Of a stretch of DNA of 64,000 nt, positions 1 to 7,637 are shown piece after piece (within the stretch, counting starts at the first letter, position 1; every line of letters starts with the position of its first letter). The stretch is from Bacteriovorax sp. (GTDB lineage Bacteria > Bdellovibrionota > Bacteriovoracia > Bacteriovoracales > Bacteriovoracaceae), in the NCBI GenBank assembly GCA_014377485.1, contig JACMPM010000053.1, positions 1 to 64,000 on the forward strand, in the 5' to 3' direction. A model generated the notes under the pieces. That model did not search any database. It was not told the DNA's origin and worked only from the letters and a program-made list of their open reading frames with translations. The position numbers were made by a program, and so were the translations under genes.

Positions 1-1
1 A

Positions 2-361
2 CTCACTTACTGTATGATGATTCTTAATTTAAAGACGCTTCAAGCATCTTTTACACTAAAAGGAATGGGATATCTTTTTTATCTAGGGGAGCTCATTAGT
101 TTTGATCAGCCGATGAAATTAAAATTAAAACCTCGCGACCGACTTTGTGTAATTTCTCAGGGGTCTATGAAAAATTGGGAACTTTTAACGAAGTTATCGA
201 CCAAAAAATTCTTCATGGACAACCAAACTATGGTTACCAAAGAATTAATCAATGAATTTTTCTTTGAAGTCTCTCGCAATAAATCAGGCAGTTTTTTAAT
301 TTATGATGCACTGATGGCAGTGTTAGAAATAGAAGAAAACGTCTTATACCAAATAAGTTGA
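2..361 (+). CDS. SpoIIE/RsbU-like PP2C-type phosphatase, C-terminal fragment (5' end outside window)
   Basis: The frame is open to the first bases of the window, so the ATG of the ORF-track entry is internal and the gene is truncated at its 5' end by the window edge. The visible part starts LTYCMMIL, then has a segment ending GYLFYLGE and a later LKPRDRLCVISQGS. These match the last strands of SpoIIE-type serine phosphatases (ltya..D...., the aG..p.yl strand, and LkpGDrlvlySDG). In this copy the usual SDG reads SQG, so a metal-binding aspartate appears to be missing. Proteins of this family usually dephosphorylate anti-sigma-factor antagonists, often behind a sensor domain that cannot be seen here. 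The gene ends three bases before a strong hairpin terminator and converges on the transsulfuration operon. The family call is moderate because only about 120 residues are visible. Confidence 0.5.
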   Translation, partial: LTYCMMILNLKTLQASFTLKGMGYLFYLGELISFDQPMKLKLKPRDRLCVISQGSMKNWELLTKLSTKKFFMDNQTMVTKELINEFFFEVSRNKSGSFLIYDALMAVLEIEENVLYQIS

Positions 362-363
362 AA

Positions 364-393
364 AAAGAACCCCAAAATTAAATGGGGTTCTTT
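364..393. terminator. Bidirectional rho-independent terminator
   Basis: A perfect 11-bp inverted repeat (AAAGAACCCCA / TGGGGTTCTTT) with an 8-nt loop lies between two convergent genes. A-rich sequence on the left and T-rich sequence on the right give a U-tract in both directions. It can end both the phosphatase gene and the minus-strand transsulfuration operon. Confidence 0.85.
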
Positions 394-400
394 AATATAA

Positions 401-1591
401 TTATTTAATAGCTCTAAAACCCATTTCTAAATCATCAATCAAATCATCTACGTTTTCAATTCCCACTGATAAACGAATAAGATTATCAGTAATTCCTAAT
501 TTTTCTCTAACAGGTTTAGGGATCGATGCGTGAGTCATAATTGCTGGATGTTCAATTAAACTTTCAACACCACCAAGACTTTCTGCTAATGCAAAAAGTT
601 TTACCGTTCCTAGGAATGTCTTTGATTTTTTAATATCACCTTTTAAAAAGAAAGTGATCATCCCGCCATAACCTAACATTTGTTTCTTAGCGATAGCATG
701 TTGAGGATGTGATTTTAAACCAGGATAGACAACTCTTTCAACTTTAGGATGCTTTTCTAAGTACTGTGCTACAACCATTGCATTTTTCTGATGAGCTTCC
801 ATTCTGATTGCTAACGTTTTTAGACCGCGAAGTACCAACCAAGAGTCAAAAGGTGAGTGGCATGGGCCAATAGAATTTTGGAGAGTAAAGAGTTGTTTGT
901 GCATGCTCGAATCATTCATCATGATACATCCACCAACCACATCACTGTGACCGTTTAAATACTTAGTCATTGAATGAAGTGCAATATCAGCACCTAATAC
1001 TATCGGGTTTTGAAAATAAGGACTCATAAAAGTATTATCAACAACAGTAAGCGCCTTTGCTTTTTTAGCAATTGCAGTGACAGCAACAATGTCGGTAATT
1101 TTTAAAAGTGGGTTTGTTGGAGTTTCAAGCCAGATGAGAGCAGGTTTAAATGCTTTAACCGCTTTTTCTACTGCTTTAGCGTCTGTCGTATCGATAAACT
1201 TGAAGTTGTGCATTTTGTGAAAAACTGTCGTAAATAATCGATAAGTTCCACCGTAAACATCATCACCACAAATGATATTTGATCCGGCCGGTAGAAGATG
1301 CATAATAAGCATTTCAGCTGAAAGTCCCGAAGCGGTGACTAAACAATGCTCTGCCTGTTCAAGAGAAGCTAAGCATTCTTCCAAACGAGTTCTGGTTGGA
1401 TTATGTGAGCGAGTGTACTCATAACCCTTATGAACACCAGGAGACTCTTGTACGTAAGTTGAAGTTTGATAAATTGGTGGCATGATTGCCCCCGTTTCTT
1501 TATCAGGCTCACCACCGACATGAATAACTCTTGTAGCGAAATCATGCATGTTTTTTTTAGCTGCGACAGTTTTTGAAATTTTTTTACTCAT
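401..1591 (-). CDS. Cystathionine gamma-lyase / Cys-Met metabolism PLP enzyme
   Basis: This is a 396-residue PLP enzyme of the Cys/Met metabolism family, close to the usual 380-400 residues. The PLP-lysine motif SMTKYLNGHSDVVGG is intact, and the N-terminal YEYTRSHNPTR and the SGLSAE substrate-binding regions are present. Sequence alone does not separate gamma-lyase from gamma-synthase. Its ATG overlaps the stop of the cystathionine beta-synthase gene (ATGA), so the two are translationally coupled. This pairing is typical of reverse transsulfuration: homocysteine plus serine gives cystathionine, which is then cleaved to cysteine, ammonia and 2-oxobutyrate. Gamma-lyase is therefore preferred. 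It is the last gene of the directon, followed by a strong terminator. Confidence 0.85.
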   Translation of the reverse strand: MSKKISKTVAAKKNMHDFATRVIHVGGEPDKETGAIMPPIYQTSTYVQESPGVHKGYEYTRSHNPTRTRLEECLASLEQAEHCLVTASGLSAEMLIMHLLPAGSNIICGDDVYGGTYRLFTTVFHKMHNFKFIDTTDAKAVEKAVKAFKPALIWLETPTNPLLKITDIVAVTAIAKKAKALTVVDNTFMSPYFQNPIVLGADIALHSMTKYLNGHSDVVGGCIMMNDSSMHKQLFTLQNSIGPCHSPFDSWLVLRGLKTLAIRMEAHQKNAMVVAQYLEKHPKVERVVYPGLKSHPQHAIAKKQMLGYGGMITFFLKGDIKKSKTFLGTVKLFALAESLGGVESLIEHPAIMTHASIPKPVREKLGITDNLIRLSVGIENVDDLIDDLEMGFRAIK

Positions 1592-2970
1592 ATACTTTCT
1601 CTCTTCGAAATATAATTAAGGATATCGATATTTGATAATAGGTTAACTAGTTTCCCTTTCTCGGTCACAAGGACAACATCTTTTTTTAGAAGCGAGTCAG
1701 CTACATTAGACAGAAGATCGTTAATGTCGACTGTTCTGTATTTATCTGTGTAAGCAAGAGAAACTGAATCACTTAAATGATACTCGCCATTGAAAAGAGG
1801 TTTTAGTAGAGCATTTTCACTCAAAACACCTTTAATGATTCCATCGCTTACAACAGGAAGTTGAGATACACTTTTTTGTTCCATCAGTTTAATAGCGTCA
1901 CCGATATTAGCATGATCAGTGATAGAAATAACTTGGTCATTCATTTTCCCAAGGTCATTTAATAGATCTTTAATGATTACATTAAAAGAAGAGGCTATAT
2001 ATCCTTTGCTCATCATCCATTCATCGTTGAAGATTTTTGATGCATATCTATTTCCAGAATCTGGAAGGACGACAAGAATTTTTTTAGGTTCTTTTAAAGT
2101 CTGTGCGTATTTAATGGCCCCAACAATTGCAGCCCCACCTGATCCACCAGTGTAAATCCCTTCTTGTTTTAAAAGAGCACGAGTCATTAAGAATGATTCT
2201 TTATCACCAACAACAACCCAGTCATCAATGACTTTAAAATCATAATTTTCTGGAATGAAGTCTTCGCCGATTCCTTCAATTACATAAGAACGTGCACCAC
2301 TCAAATCTCCCGTTCGGGCAAATTGAGCAACGATTGATCCCTCAACATCAACTCCAACGGTTGTTAGTTTTGGCATTTTTGTTTTTAAATAAGATGAAAT
2401 TCCTGTGATTGTTCCACCAGTACCAACACCTGCCATAAAAACATCAAAGTCACCTTGAGTTTGCTCAAAAATTTCTGGTCCAGTTGTCGCTACGTGAGTT
2501 TCACGGTTCCACAAATTATCATACTGATTTACGTAGTAAGAGTTTGGAATAGTTTCAGCTAATCTTTTTGAGACAGAATAATAAGATCGGGGATCTTCTG
2601 GTTCAACATCAGTAGGACACACAACAACTTTTGCTCCGAATGCTTTCAAGTTATTTACTTTTTCAACTGATTGTTTGTCCGCCATTACGAATACACATTT
2701 GTATCCATTAACAGCTGCCCACATTGCTAAACCTACGCCGGTATTTCCCGAGGTGCCCTCGATAATTGTTCCACCTGGCTTAAGCAAACCATTCGCAACG
2801 GCTCTATCCATAATATATCCGCCAATACGGTCTTTACTTGATCCGCCTGGATTCATGAATTCTAGTTTTACGTAAATTTCAGATTTAACACCTGTCGCAA
2901 CTTTGTTAAGTTTAACTATTGGTGTATTGCCAATGGCATCTAAGATATTTTTCTTAGCTCCTTTCATCAT
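1588..2970 (-). CDS. Cystathionine beta-synthase with C-terminal CBS-domain pair
   Basis: This 460-residue protein has an N-terminal fold-type II PLP domain (about residues 1-330) with the lysine motif GGSSKDRIG, the phosphate-binding loop EGTSGNTGVG and the glycine-rich GVGTGGTITG. A tandem CBS pair follows (about 335-455), including the SVSQLPVVSDGIIKGVLSE segment. That layout matches eukaryote-like cystathionine beta-synthase (PLP domain plus regulatory CBS module) rather than cysteine synthase, which lacks CBS domains. The enzyme condenses serine and homocysteine to cystathionine. A good AAGGAG Shine-Dalgarno lies 7 nt before the first of two adjacent ATG codons. It is coupled to the downstream gamma-lyase by an ATGA overlap. 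The CBS module may sense an adenosyl ligand, as in the human enzyme, but that is inference. Confidence 0.88.
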   Translation of the reverse strand: MMKGAKKNILDAIGNTPIVKLNKVATGVKSEIYVKLEFMNPGGSSKDRIGGYIMDRAVANGLLKPGGTIIEGTSGNTGVGLAMWAAVNGYKCVFVMADKQSVEKVNNLKAFGAKVVVCPTDVEPEDPRSYYSVSKRLAETIPNSYYVNQYDNLWNRETHVATTGPEIFEQTQGDFDVFMAGVGTGGTITGISSYLKTKMPKLTTVGVDVEGSIVAQFARTGDLSGARSYVIEGIGEDFIPENYDFKVIDDWVVVGDKESFLMTRALLKQEGIYTGGSGGAAIVGAIKYAQTLKEPKKILVVLPDSGNRYASKIFNDEWMMSKGYIASSFNVIIKDLLNDLGKMNDQVISITDHANIGDAIKLMEQKSVSQLPVVSDGIIKGVLSENALLKPLFNGEYHLSDSVSLAYTDKYRTVDINDLLSNVADSLLKKDVVLVTEKGKLVNLLSNIDILNYISKRESI

Positions 2971-2995
2971 TTAAATTCTCCTTAAAAAATAACTT

Positions 2996-4216
2996 TTATA
3001 AAACTTCTTTAATTTCGTAAGCTGAAGCAATCGTCGCAAGTCTTGCGATGATTGAATAGATTGCATCTTTTGATTTGTGGTCTTCTACTTTTCCAACCAG
3101 ATCACTCATGCATAATTTTCTAAAAACCATACCGCGACTATTGAGATTTCCAAGACTGTCTTTTTCAGAATTGATTCTCATGAAGCCTCCCATGCTTTTT
3201 CCATCTATTAAATAAACTGTGATCTCAGCAGGATTATTATCGTATTTAATTATGGTCTCTACGCCTTCTTGGACTAAAAGTGAGGTGAATTTAATTTTAT
3301 TTTTACCCACATCCATTTTATTTCTAGTTTTGCGATTCATATTTATTATTTCTTCGCCGCTGGAAACGACACTTATTCCCATCCCGTAAGTTCCCTGTGA
3401 AGCTTTCACAAAAACTTTTGATTCGGGTTTTAACTTTGAGATTAAATCATCAACAGCACTTCCCAGTTTTTCTAATCCGTGTTTTGTTTCGAAGTCCACA
3501 TCTTCCACCGCGCGAAATTGAGCTTGAATTAAATCAGGATTTATTTCAAAGTTTTGGGCAAATTCATCTGCTACTTTTTTATAATAAGAAAAATGTATAT
3601 TTTTCTGACGTCTAAACCAACCAATTAAAGGTGTGGGAGCGATCGGCGTTATTACTTCCTTCCATTCAATCGGCCATGGATTCGATTGGTCATTATTATT
3701 AATGGCTACATCTATTTTTTCACCAAGAGCTGTAATAACTCCATTTTGAATTTGTCCTCTAATAATTTTTATAGGACTTCCTGAAGCTGAAGTGAGGTCA
3801 ATAAAATCTTCATTGTTTGGAAATAAAGCAGAGTCAAAACTCACGAAATAAGTTTTATATCCAGCCTCTTCTGTCAGTTTCGAGAGTGTGGCGAGATGAT
3901 CAAGATACATTAAATTTTTAGTATGTGACTCAGGAATAATTCCAACAGTTTTACAGTCATGATTAATTTTTTTAATTGTCTCGCGAACCAGACTAGTTGC
4001 ACCTCGAATATCTACATTGCAAAGATTGTTAAATCCTGCAGGGTACATATTATGATCAACTGGAGCATATTTTTCACGGCTCTCACGAATGTCTACACTC
4101 GAATAAAAAGGAATAGGCAAACCAATTTGTATTTGTGAAATATAGGTATTTATATTATCCCAATTTTCACATACAAATTTTTCGAGTTGATCTTTATTGC
4201 TAATTTTAAATTCCAT
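2996..4216 (-). CDS. gshA: Glutamate-cysteine ligase, GshA 'ferrooxidans' type
   Basis: The 406-residue protein resembles the proteobacterial glutamate-cysteine ligase family first recognised in Acidithiobacillus (Pfam GshA type), not the E. coli type. Diagnostic segments are VFVKASQGTYGMGI, an ATP-grasp-like nucleotide loop, and VYLIDGKSMGGFMRIN. It would ligate glutamate to cysteine in the first step of glutathione synthesis. Its neighbours make cysteine by reverse transsulfuration (25 nt downstream), so the order is metabolically sensible. No glutathione synthetase (gshB) is in the window. The Shine-Dalgarno AAGGA overlaps the stop of the upstream ArsA-like gene, giving tight coupling. Confidence 0.82.
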   Translation of the reverse strand: MEFKISNKDQLEKFVCENWDNINTYISQIQIGLPIPFYSSVDIRESREKYAPVDHNMYPAGFNNLCNVDIRGATSLVRETIKKINHDCKTVGIIPESHTKNLMYLDHLATLSKLTEEAGYKTYFVSFDSALFPNNEDFIDLTSASGSPIKIIRGQIQNGVITALGEKIDVAINNNDQSNPWPIEWKEVITPIAPTPLIGWFRRQKNIHFSYYKKVADEFAQNFEINPDLIQAQFRAVEDVDFETKHGLEKLGSAVDDLISKLKPESKVFVKASQGTYGMGISVVSSGEEIINMNRKTRNKMDVGKNKIKFTSLLVQEGVETIIKYDNNPAEITVYLIDGKSMGGFMRINSEKDSLGNLNSRGMVFRKLCMSDLVGKVEDHKSKDAIYSIIARLATIASAYEIKEVL

Positions 4217-4223
4217 GACGTCC

Positions 4224-5279
4224 TTACTGCTTAGATTGAACCAAAAACATTTGAGCTAATTCTTTAACATGCTCAAGTGGAGAAGGATGATTAATTTCAT
4301 GAAATTTTAATACGTTTGAAAAATTTTTACTAGCGAAGTCTTGAAGATCTTGTTCGCGAGTAGTCATTGATTCTTTCAATTGTACTAAGGCTTTGCTTTG
4401 TCCTGGATCCCAGTCATTCAAAAAGTTACCAAGGCACTTATTCATTACCAGGAAAAGATCTGCATGCATAAAGTGTCTGGCTTGAAGTTTTAAATCCTGA
4501 GCTTCAGTCATTTTTTGTTGTTCTACTGAAGTGACCAAAAACCAATTGGAAAAACTTGATTTTTTTAGTTCCTCTTGAAAATGCAGGGCTTTCAAAAAAG
4601 AGTCTCTGCATTTATAAAGTGCCAATACAGCATCGATAAATTCGCGAACAAAATCTGCACCGGTCACAGCTTCCAAATAACTTAAAAGCTTCTTCACTCC
4701 AGTTGAGACAATCATGGTAATAAAATTGCGTGCCTTTCCGCCGCCTGAAATATTTTTCCCAAGGTATTCAAAAATTTCTAAGAAAGATTTATCAAAAAAG
4801 TTCTTAATTTTTTCTGAAGAATCCAGAAAGTCGATAAAACTTTTACCAGGCGGAGTATCCAGAATAATTGTGTCGTAATAGTTTTTTTCAAGTTGTGATT
4901 GAACTTCAATTATTGACATGATCTCATTCATTCCACCGTATGGACGTGAAAGAGTTTTTATAATAGTTGATTCAAATTCGGCATGCAGGTCTTTATCAGC
5001 GGCCATTTTTTGCAAAGTCGCTCTTGGTGACATCAGCATGGCATCAAAAGTTTTTTCTTTTTGAAAACCGAAAAGATCGAGAGAAATGGTATTGATCATT
5101 CCATCATCATTATCTTTCATATTCAAAATTTGTTTCAATCGTTTGGCAGGATCAATAGTAATTAATAAAACCTTTTTGCCTTCCATTGCCAGGAAAAGTG
5201 CTCTAGCAGTAGCGATAGTCGTTTTACCAACTCCACCAGTTCCGCAAAATATTTCAACTTTTTTATAGGGTATTTTCAT
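4224..5279 (-). CDS. ArsA/GET3-family ATPase (first of pair)
   Basis: This 351-residue P-loop ATPase begins with the Walker A FCGTGGVGKTT and continues with the ArsA-like ITIDPAKRL segment and the switch-like LDTPPGKS. The family includes ArsA arsenite pumps, GET3 and many uncharacterised bacterial paralogues. The signature lysine of the deviant Walker A (GKGGVGKT) is replaced by threonine here (GTGGVGKT), while the phosphate-contacting GKT is intact. The start overlaps the end of a second, shorter ArsA-like gene by 4 nt, suggesting a heteromeric pair. No arsB or arsenite-binding cysteine pair is evident, so arsenic transport should not be assumed. The client or substrate is unknown. Confidence 0.8.
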   Translation of the reverse strand: MKIPYKKVEIFCGTGGVGKTTIATARALFLAMEGKKVLLITIDPAKRLKQILNMKDNDDGMINTISLDLFGFQKEKTFDAMLMSPRATLQKMAADKDLHAEFESTIIKTLSRPYGGMNEIMSIIEVQSQLEKNYYDTIILDTPPGKSFIDFLDSSEKIKNFFDKSFLEIFEYLGKNISGGGKARNFITMIVSTGVKKLLSYLEAVTGADFVREFIDAVLALYKCRDSFLKALHFQEELKKSSFSNWFLVTSVEQQKMTEAQDLKLQARHFMHADLFLVMNKCLGNFLNDWDPGQSKALVQLKESMTTREQDLQDFASKNFSNVLKFHEINHPSPLEHVKELAQMFLVQSKQ

Positions 5280-6079
5280 ACCAATCCCTCTACCAGGAGA
5301 GATAAATCCATTACAATATTGACGACATTAGCTTTGTCGATATGAGGTAATGAAAAATACTCTTTCACTATATTTTCTTCAAGTGCTACTTTTTGAGATA
5401 AAAATGGAGGTAAAAGATTTTCGTCGACTTGTTTAATTTCAAAAAATTTCTTAAAGCTATCGTTGACCACTAAATCACAATGCGCTTCTGTATCTGGAAG
5501 ATTATTATCAAGTTCTTTTTTTAAATCCAGAGCTTCTGAAAGTGATAGTTCCGTGGCGAGAGTCACAACATGAGTTTTTAAATTATTTGGACCTTTCAAA
5601 AAGGTTTGCATTTTATCGATGTCTTTAACGACTAAACCTGTATTAAAAATTGCTTTAAAATTTGAAGTAGATTCAAACATGGTAAGTGCATGCCCCGAAG
5701 CCGGCGAATCTAGCACGATAACCAGACTAGGGTCATCATCGAGTTCTGAAATCAAATGACCTAAAAGAATCATGTGACCCAGCCCTGGAATCATTTGAAA
5801 AAGAGATTTGAAAAAATGAGTTTTCATGATCCATGAAGCGATAGTCGTTGAGTTTAGTTTTCTGCCGATATAAATTTCAGCACCGGCTTCAATGCTCATT
5901 TCAATGGTAGGAAGATCTAACTTTTTTTCTAAATTTTTTTCAGGGGTTTGGTGAAAACAATTATACTTAACATTCACACCTTTCCTTTGAAGGTATTTGG
6001 TAAAGGCCATCGCCAATGTAGTTTTTCCCACACCTCCTTTGCCAGTAATAATATAAAGTCGATGATGTGCCAAAGGCAT
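5276..6079 (-). CDS. ArsA-like ATPase (second of pair)
   Basis: This 267-residue protein opens with a canonical deviant Walker A, TGKGGVGKTTLA, and has VIVLDSPASGHAL as the switch II-type aspartate region, as in ArsA/GET3. It is shorter than its neighbour and keeps the signature lysine that the neighbour lacks. A four-base ATGA overlap with the next gene implies stoichiometric production of both subunits. Paired ArsA homologues are common in delta-proteobacteria and bdellovibrios, with unproven roles. The gene sits 10 nt downstream of a beta-barrel gene. A role in delivering envelope proteins is an untested possibility; arsenite efflux has no contextual support. Confidence 0.78.
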   Translation of the reverse strand: MPLAHHRLYIITGKGGVGKTTLAMAFTKYLQRKGVNVKYNCFHQTPEKNLEKKLDLPTIEMSIEAGAEIYIGRKLNSTTIASWIMKTHFFKSLFQMIPGLGHMILLGHLISELDDDPSLVIVLDSPASGHALTMFESTSNFKAIFNTGLVVKDIDKMQTFLKGPNNLKTHVVTLATELSLSEALDLKKELDNNLPDTEAHCDLVVNDSFKKFFEIKQVDENLLPPFLSQKVALEENIVKEYFSLPHIDKANVVNIVMDLSLLVEGLV

Positions 6080-6089
6080 AGAACACCTA

Positions 6090-6773
6090 TTAGTTGAAAG
6101 TGTAAAAAGCGAGGATCAAAAGTTTCATATAAGAGCCTTCAAGCTTAGGGCCCGAATCCTGACGGACATCAAATGGGTCGTGGTAATGGGCTATAACACC
6201 AATAGTTACATCTCTGTTTAATCGCAATTCAACACCAGCTCCGACGTTAACTCCAAATACCAATTGTTTTCTCGTTTCTGTTGGCACGCCGTTTTGAATT
6301 CGGCTGGCACTTGGAAGATAAAATCCCAATCCTCCTAAGACAAACGGAGAGAAGGCATCAAATTGAAAACCTTTTCCTTTGATCGCAAGAGCTAAGCCTC
6401 TTATTGTTGCTTCGCGATTTAAGTAAGAATGTTCGGAGTAATGTGCGTTGGCTACAAAATCAAATGAGTGGCTAGCTGAATAGTTATAATAAAGATCAGC
6501 AGTGATTTTATCATTTCCATTGTCACTGAGGTCGGAACGAAGAAATGTTTGTCCAACGCCAACCCCTAGTGAGTGCTTGTGAATTTCGCCTGGGATTATT
6601 TCACTAGAATCAGATGATTCGCTATTGCTAGCCTTTTGGGCAGATTTTTCATTGGTTAGTAGGTGAATGTTTGGCTTGACCTGTTTTTCTTCGGAGAAGG
6701 CCCGTGGGGCAAAAGAAACACCCGCCATTAAGACGGGTGTAAGTAGAACTATTTTTAAAATTTTTTTAAGCAT
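6090..6773 (-). CDS. Outer-membrane beta-barrel protein, function unknown
   Basis: The 227-residue product has a signal peptide (charged MLKK, hydrophobic core, likely cleavage after APRAFS-E). A low-complexity linker rich in Ser and Glu follows, and the C-terminal 150 residues alternate polar and hydrophobic residues with aromatic girdles, ending in FYTFN. This pattern fits an 8-strand outer-membrane barrel of the OmpW/OmpA-like kind. The function is not recognised. It lies between the PhaR-like regulator (39 nt upstream) and the ArsA-like pair (10 nt downstream), so it is probably co-transcribed with both. AAAGG precedes the ATG. Confidence 0.65.
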   Translation of the reverse strand: MLKKILKIVLLTPVLMAGVSFAPRAFSEEKQVKPNIHLLTNEKSAQKASNSESSDSSEIIPGEIHKHSLGVGVGQTFLRSDLSDNGNDKITADLYYNYSASHSFDFVANAHYSEHSYLNREATIRGLALAIKGKGFQFDAFSPFVLGGLGFYLPSASRIQNGVPTETRKQLVFGVNVGAGVELRLNRDVTIGVIAHYHDPFDVRQDSGPKLEGSYMKLLILAFYTFN

Positions 6774-6812
6774 TAAGAACCTTTATGGTTTTGAGGACTA
6801 ATGCTTTGAATT

Positions 6813-7184
6813 TTAGTTTAAAGTAGTTGTAGTTTCAATAGCAGAGTTATTTTCATTTGCCATGAAAGGAGCAGCTACTTCGCCACCAAGTTTCTTTTCA
6901 AGAGCTTTGATGTGACCAGTAAAAGTTCCTTCTTCAGAGCGAATAACACGCTTAAGAAGTTCAACATCACCAGGTCTAGTTGATTTTTTCTCTTGATCAA
7001 ATAGAAGTTGAATTTGAGTAATGTAAGTGATGTCATTTTTAGTTTTATTGTCGATAACTTGGATTTCGTTACCTTCGCGAATGATTTGCGCGATCTCTTC
7101 AAGAGTCACGTAACAGCTCTGGTGAGTGTCATAAAGTTTTCTGTTTTGGTAACGTTTAATGATTCGAATGTCGCTCATGCTCAT
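6813..7184 (-). CDS. phaR: PhaR-like polyhydroxyalkanoate synthesis regulator
   Basis: The 123-residue protein opens with IIKRYQNRKLYDT, the hallmark of the PHB/PHA accumulation regulator DNA-binding domain, followed by VTLEEIA and IQVIDNKTKNDIT. This is the classic N-terminal PhaR DNA-binding module; the acidic C-terminal tail is short. Homologues bind PHA granules and repress phasin or synthase genes. No PHA synthase or phasin lies in the window, although a MaoC/PhaJ-like hydratase occurs at 51 kb. It is the first gene of the minus-strand directon running to position 401. A GGGGAA ribosome-binding site lies before the ATG; a second in-frame ATG two codons later is an alternative start. Confidence 0.85.
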   Translation of the reverse strand: MSMSDIRIIKRYQNRKLYDTHQSCYVTLEEIAQIIREGNEIQVIDNKTKNDITYITQIQLLFDQEKKSTRPGDVELLKRVIRSEEGTFTGHIKALEKKLGGEVAAPFMANENNSAIETTTTLN

Positions 7185-7637
7185 TTTAATTCCCCTATTT
7201 TAAAGAGAGTCTATTTAGCTCTCTGAATTTTGCTTTCGCGGCAAAATGCCGTAACTTTTTTATCATATTTTTCTGTTGCAAAGCCTGTACGCGTACTTTT
7301 TTCACTTTCGCATTTAATGGATCTTGTCACTCACTCGAATAGCGAGTCATAATCTAGTAAACTTAGACAGTTACGGGTTTTCTCCGAGAAATTGTCGCGA
7401 CTCTCAGACGTTGCTCGCCATGAAATAACAATTTTAAATTGATGCTGTCAAACATTTTCCAAAACAATTTTTGGTGAATTTCTAGAAAATTTTAATAATG
7501 CAATTAAATCAGCTATTAGGAACATAGCGCAAAAAAATCCCTTTTATGAGAATTTCCAATTAGGGTTAAAGCTTTTAAGGGGGAAGTTCGAAAAAGAGTG
7601 ATGAGGGAGATCATTCTCTTAATGCCTTGGATGGCTT
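7185..7637. other. Divergent intergenic region, no gene seen
   Basis: These 453 bases separate the divergent phaR directon and the TPR lipoprotein gene and should hold both promoters. No credible ORF, tRNA or terminator was found. Visible structure is minor: a small inverted repeat ACTCG-aatag-CGAGT at 7333-7347, an AGAGAG/CTCTCT repeat just upstream of phaR, and an AT-rich stretch around 7460-7500. A small RNA cannot be excluded. Confidence 0.5.

Noticed and set aside
4224-6079. Arsenite resistance operon
   Set aside because: The ATPases resemble ArsA, but no arsB, arsR, arsC or metalloid-binding cysteines are present.
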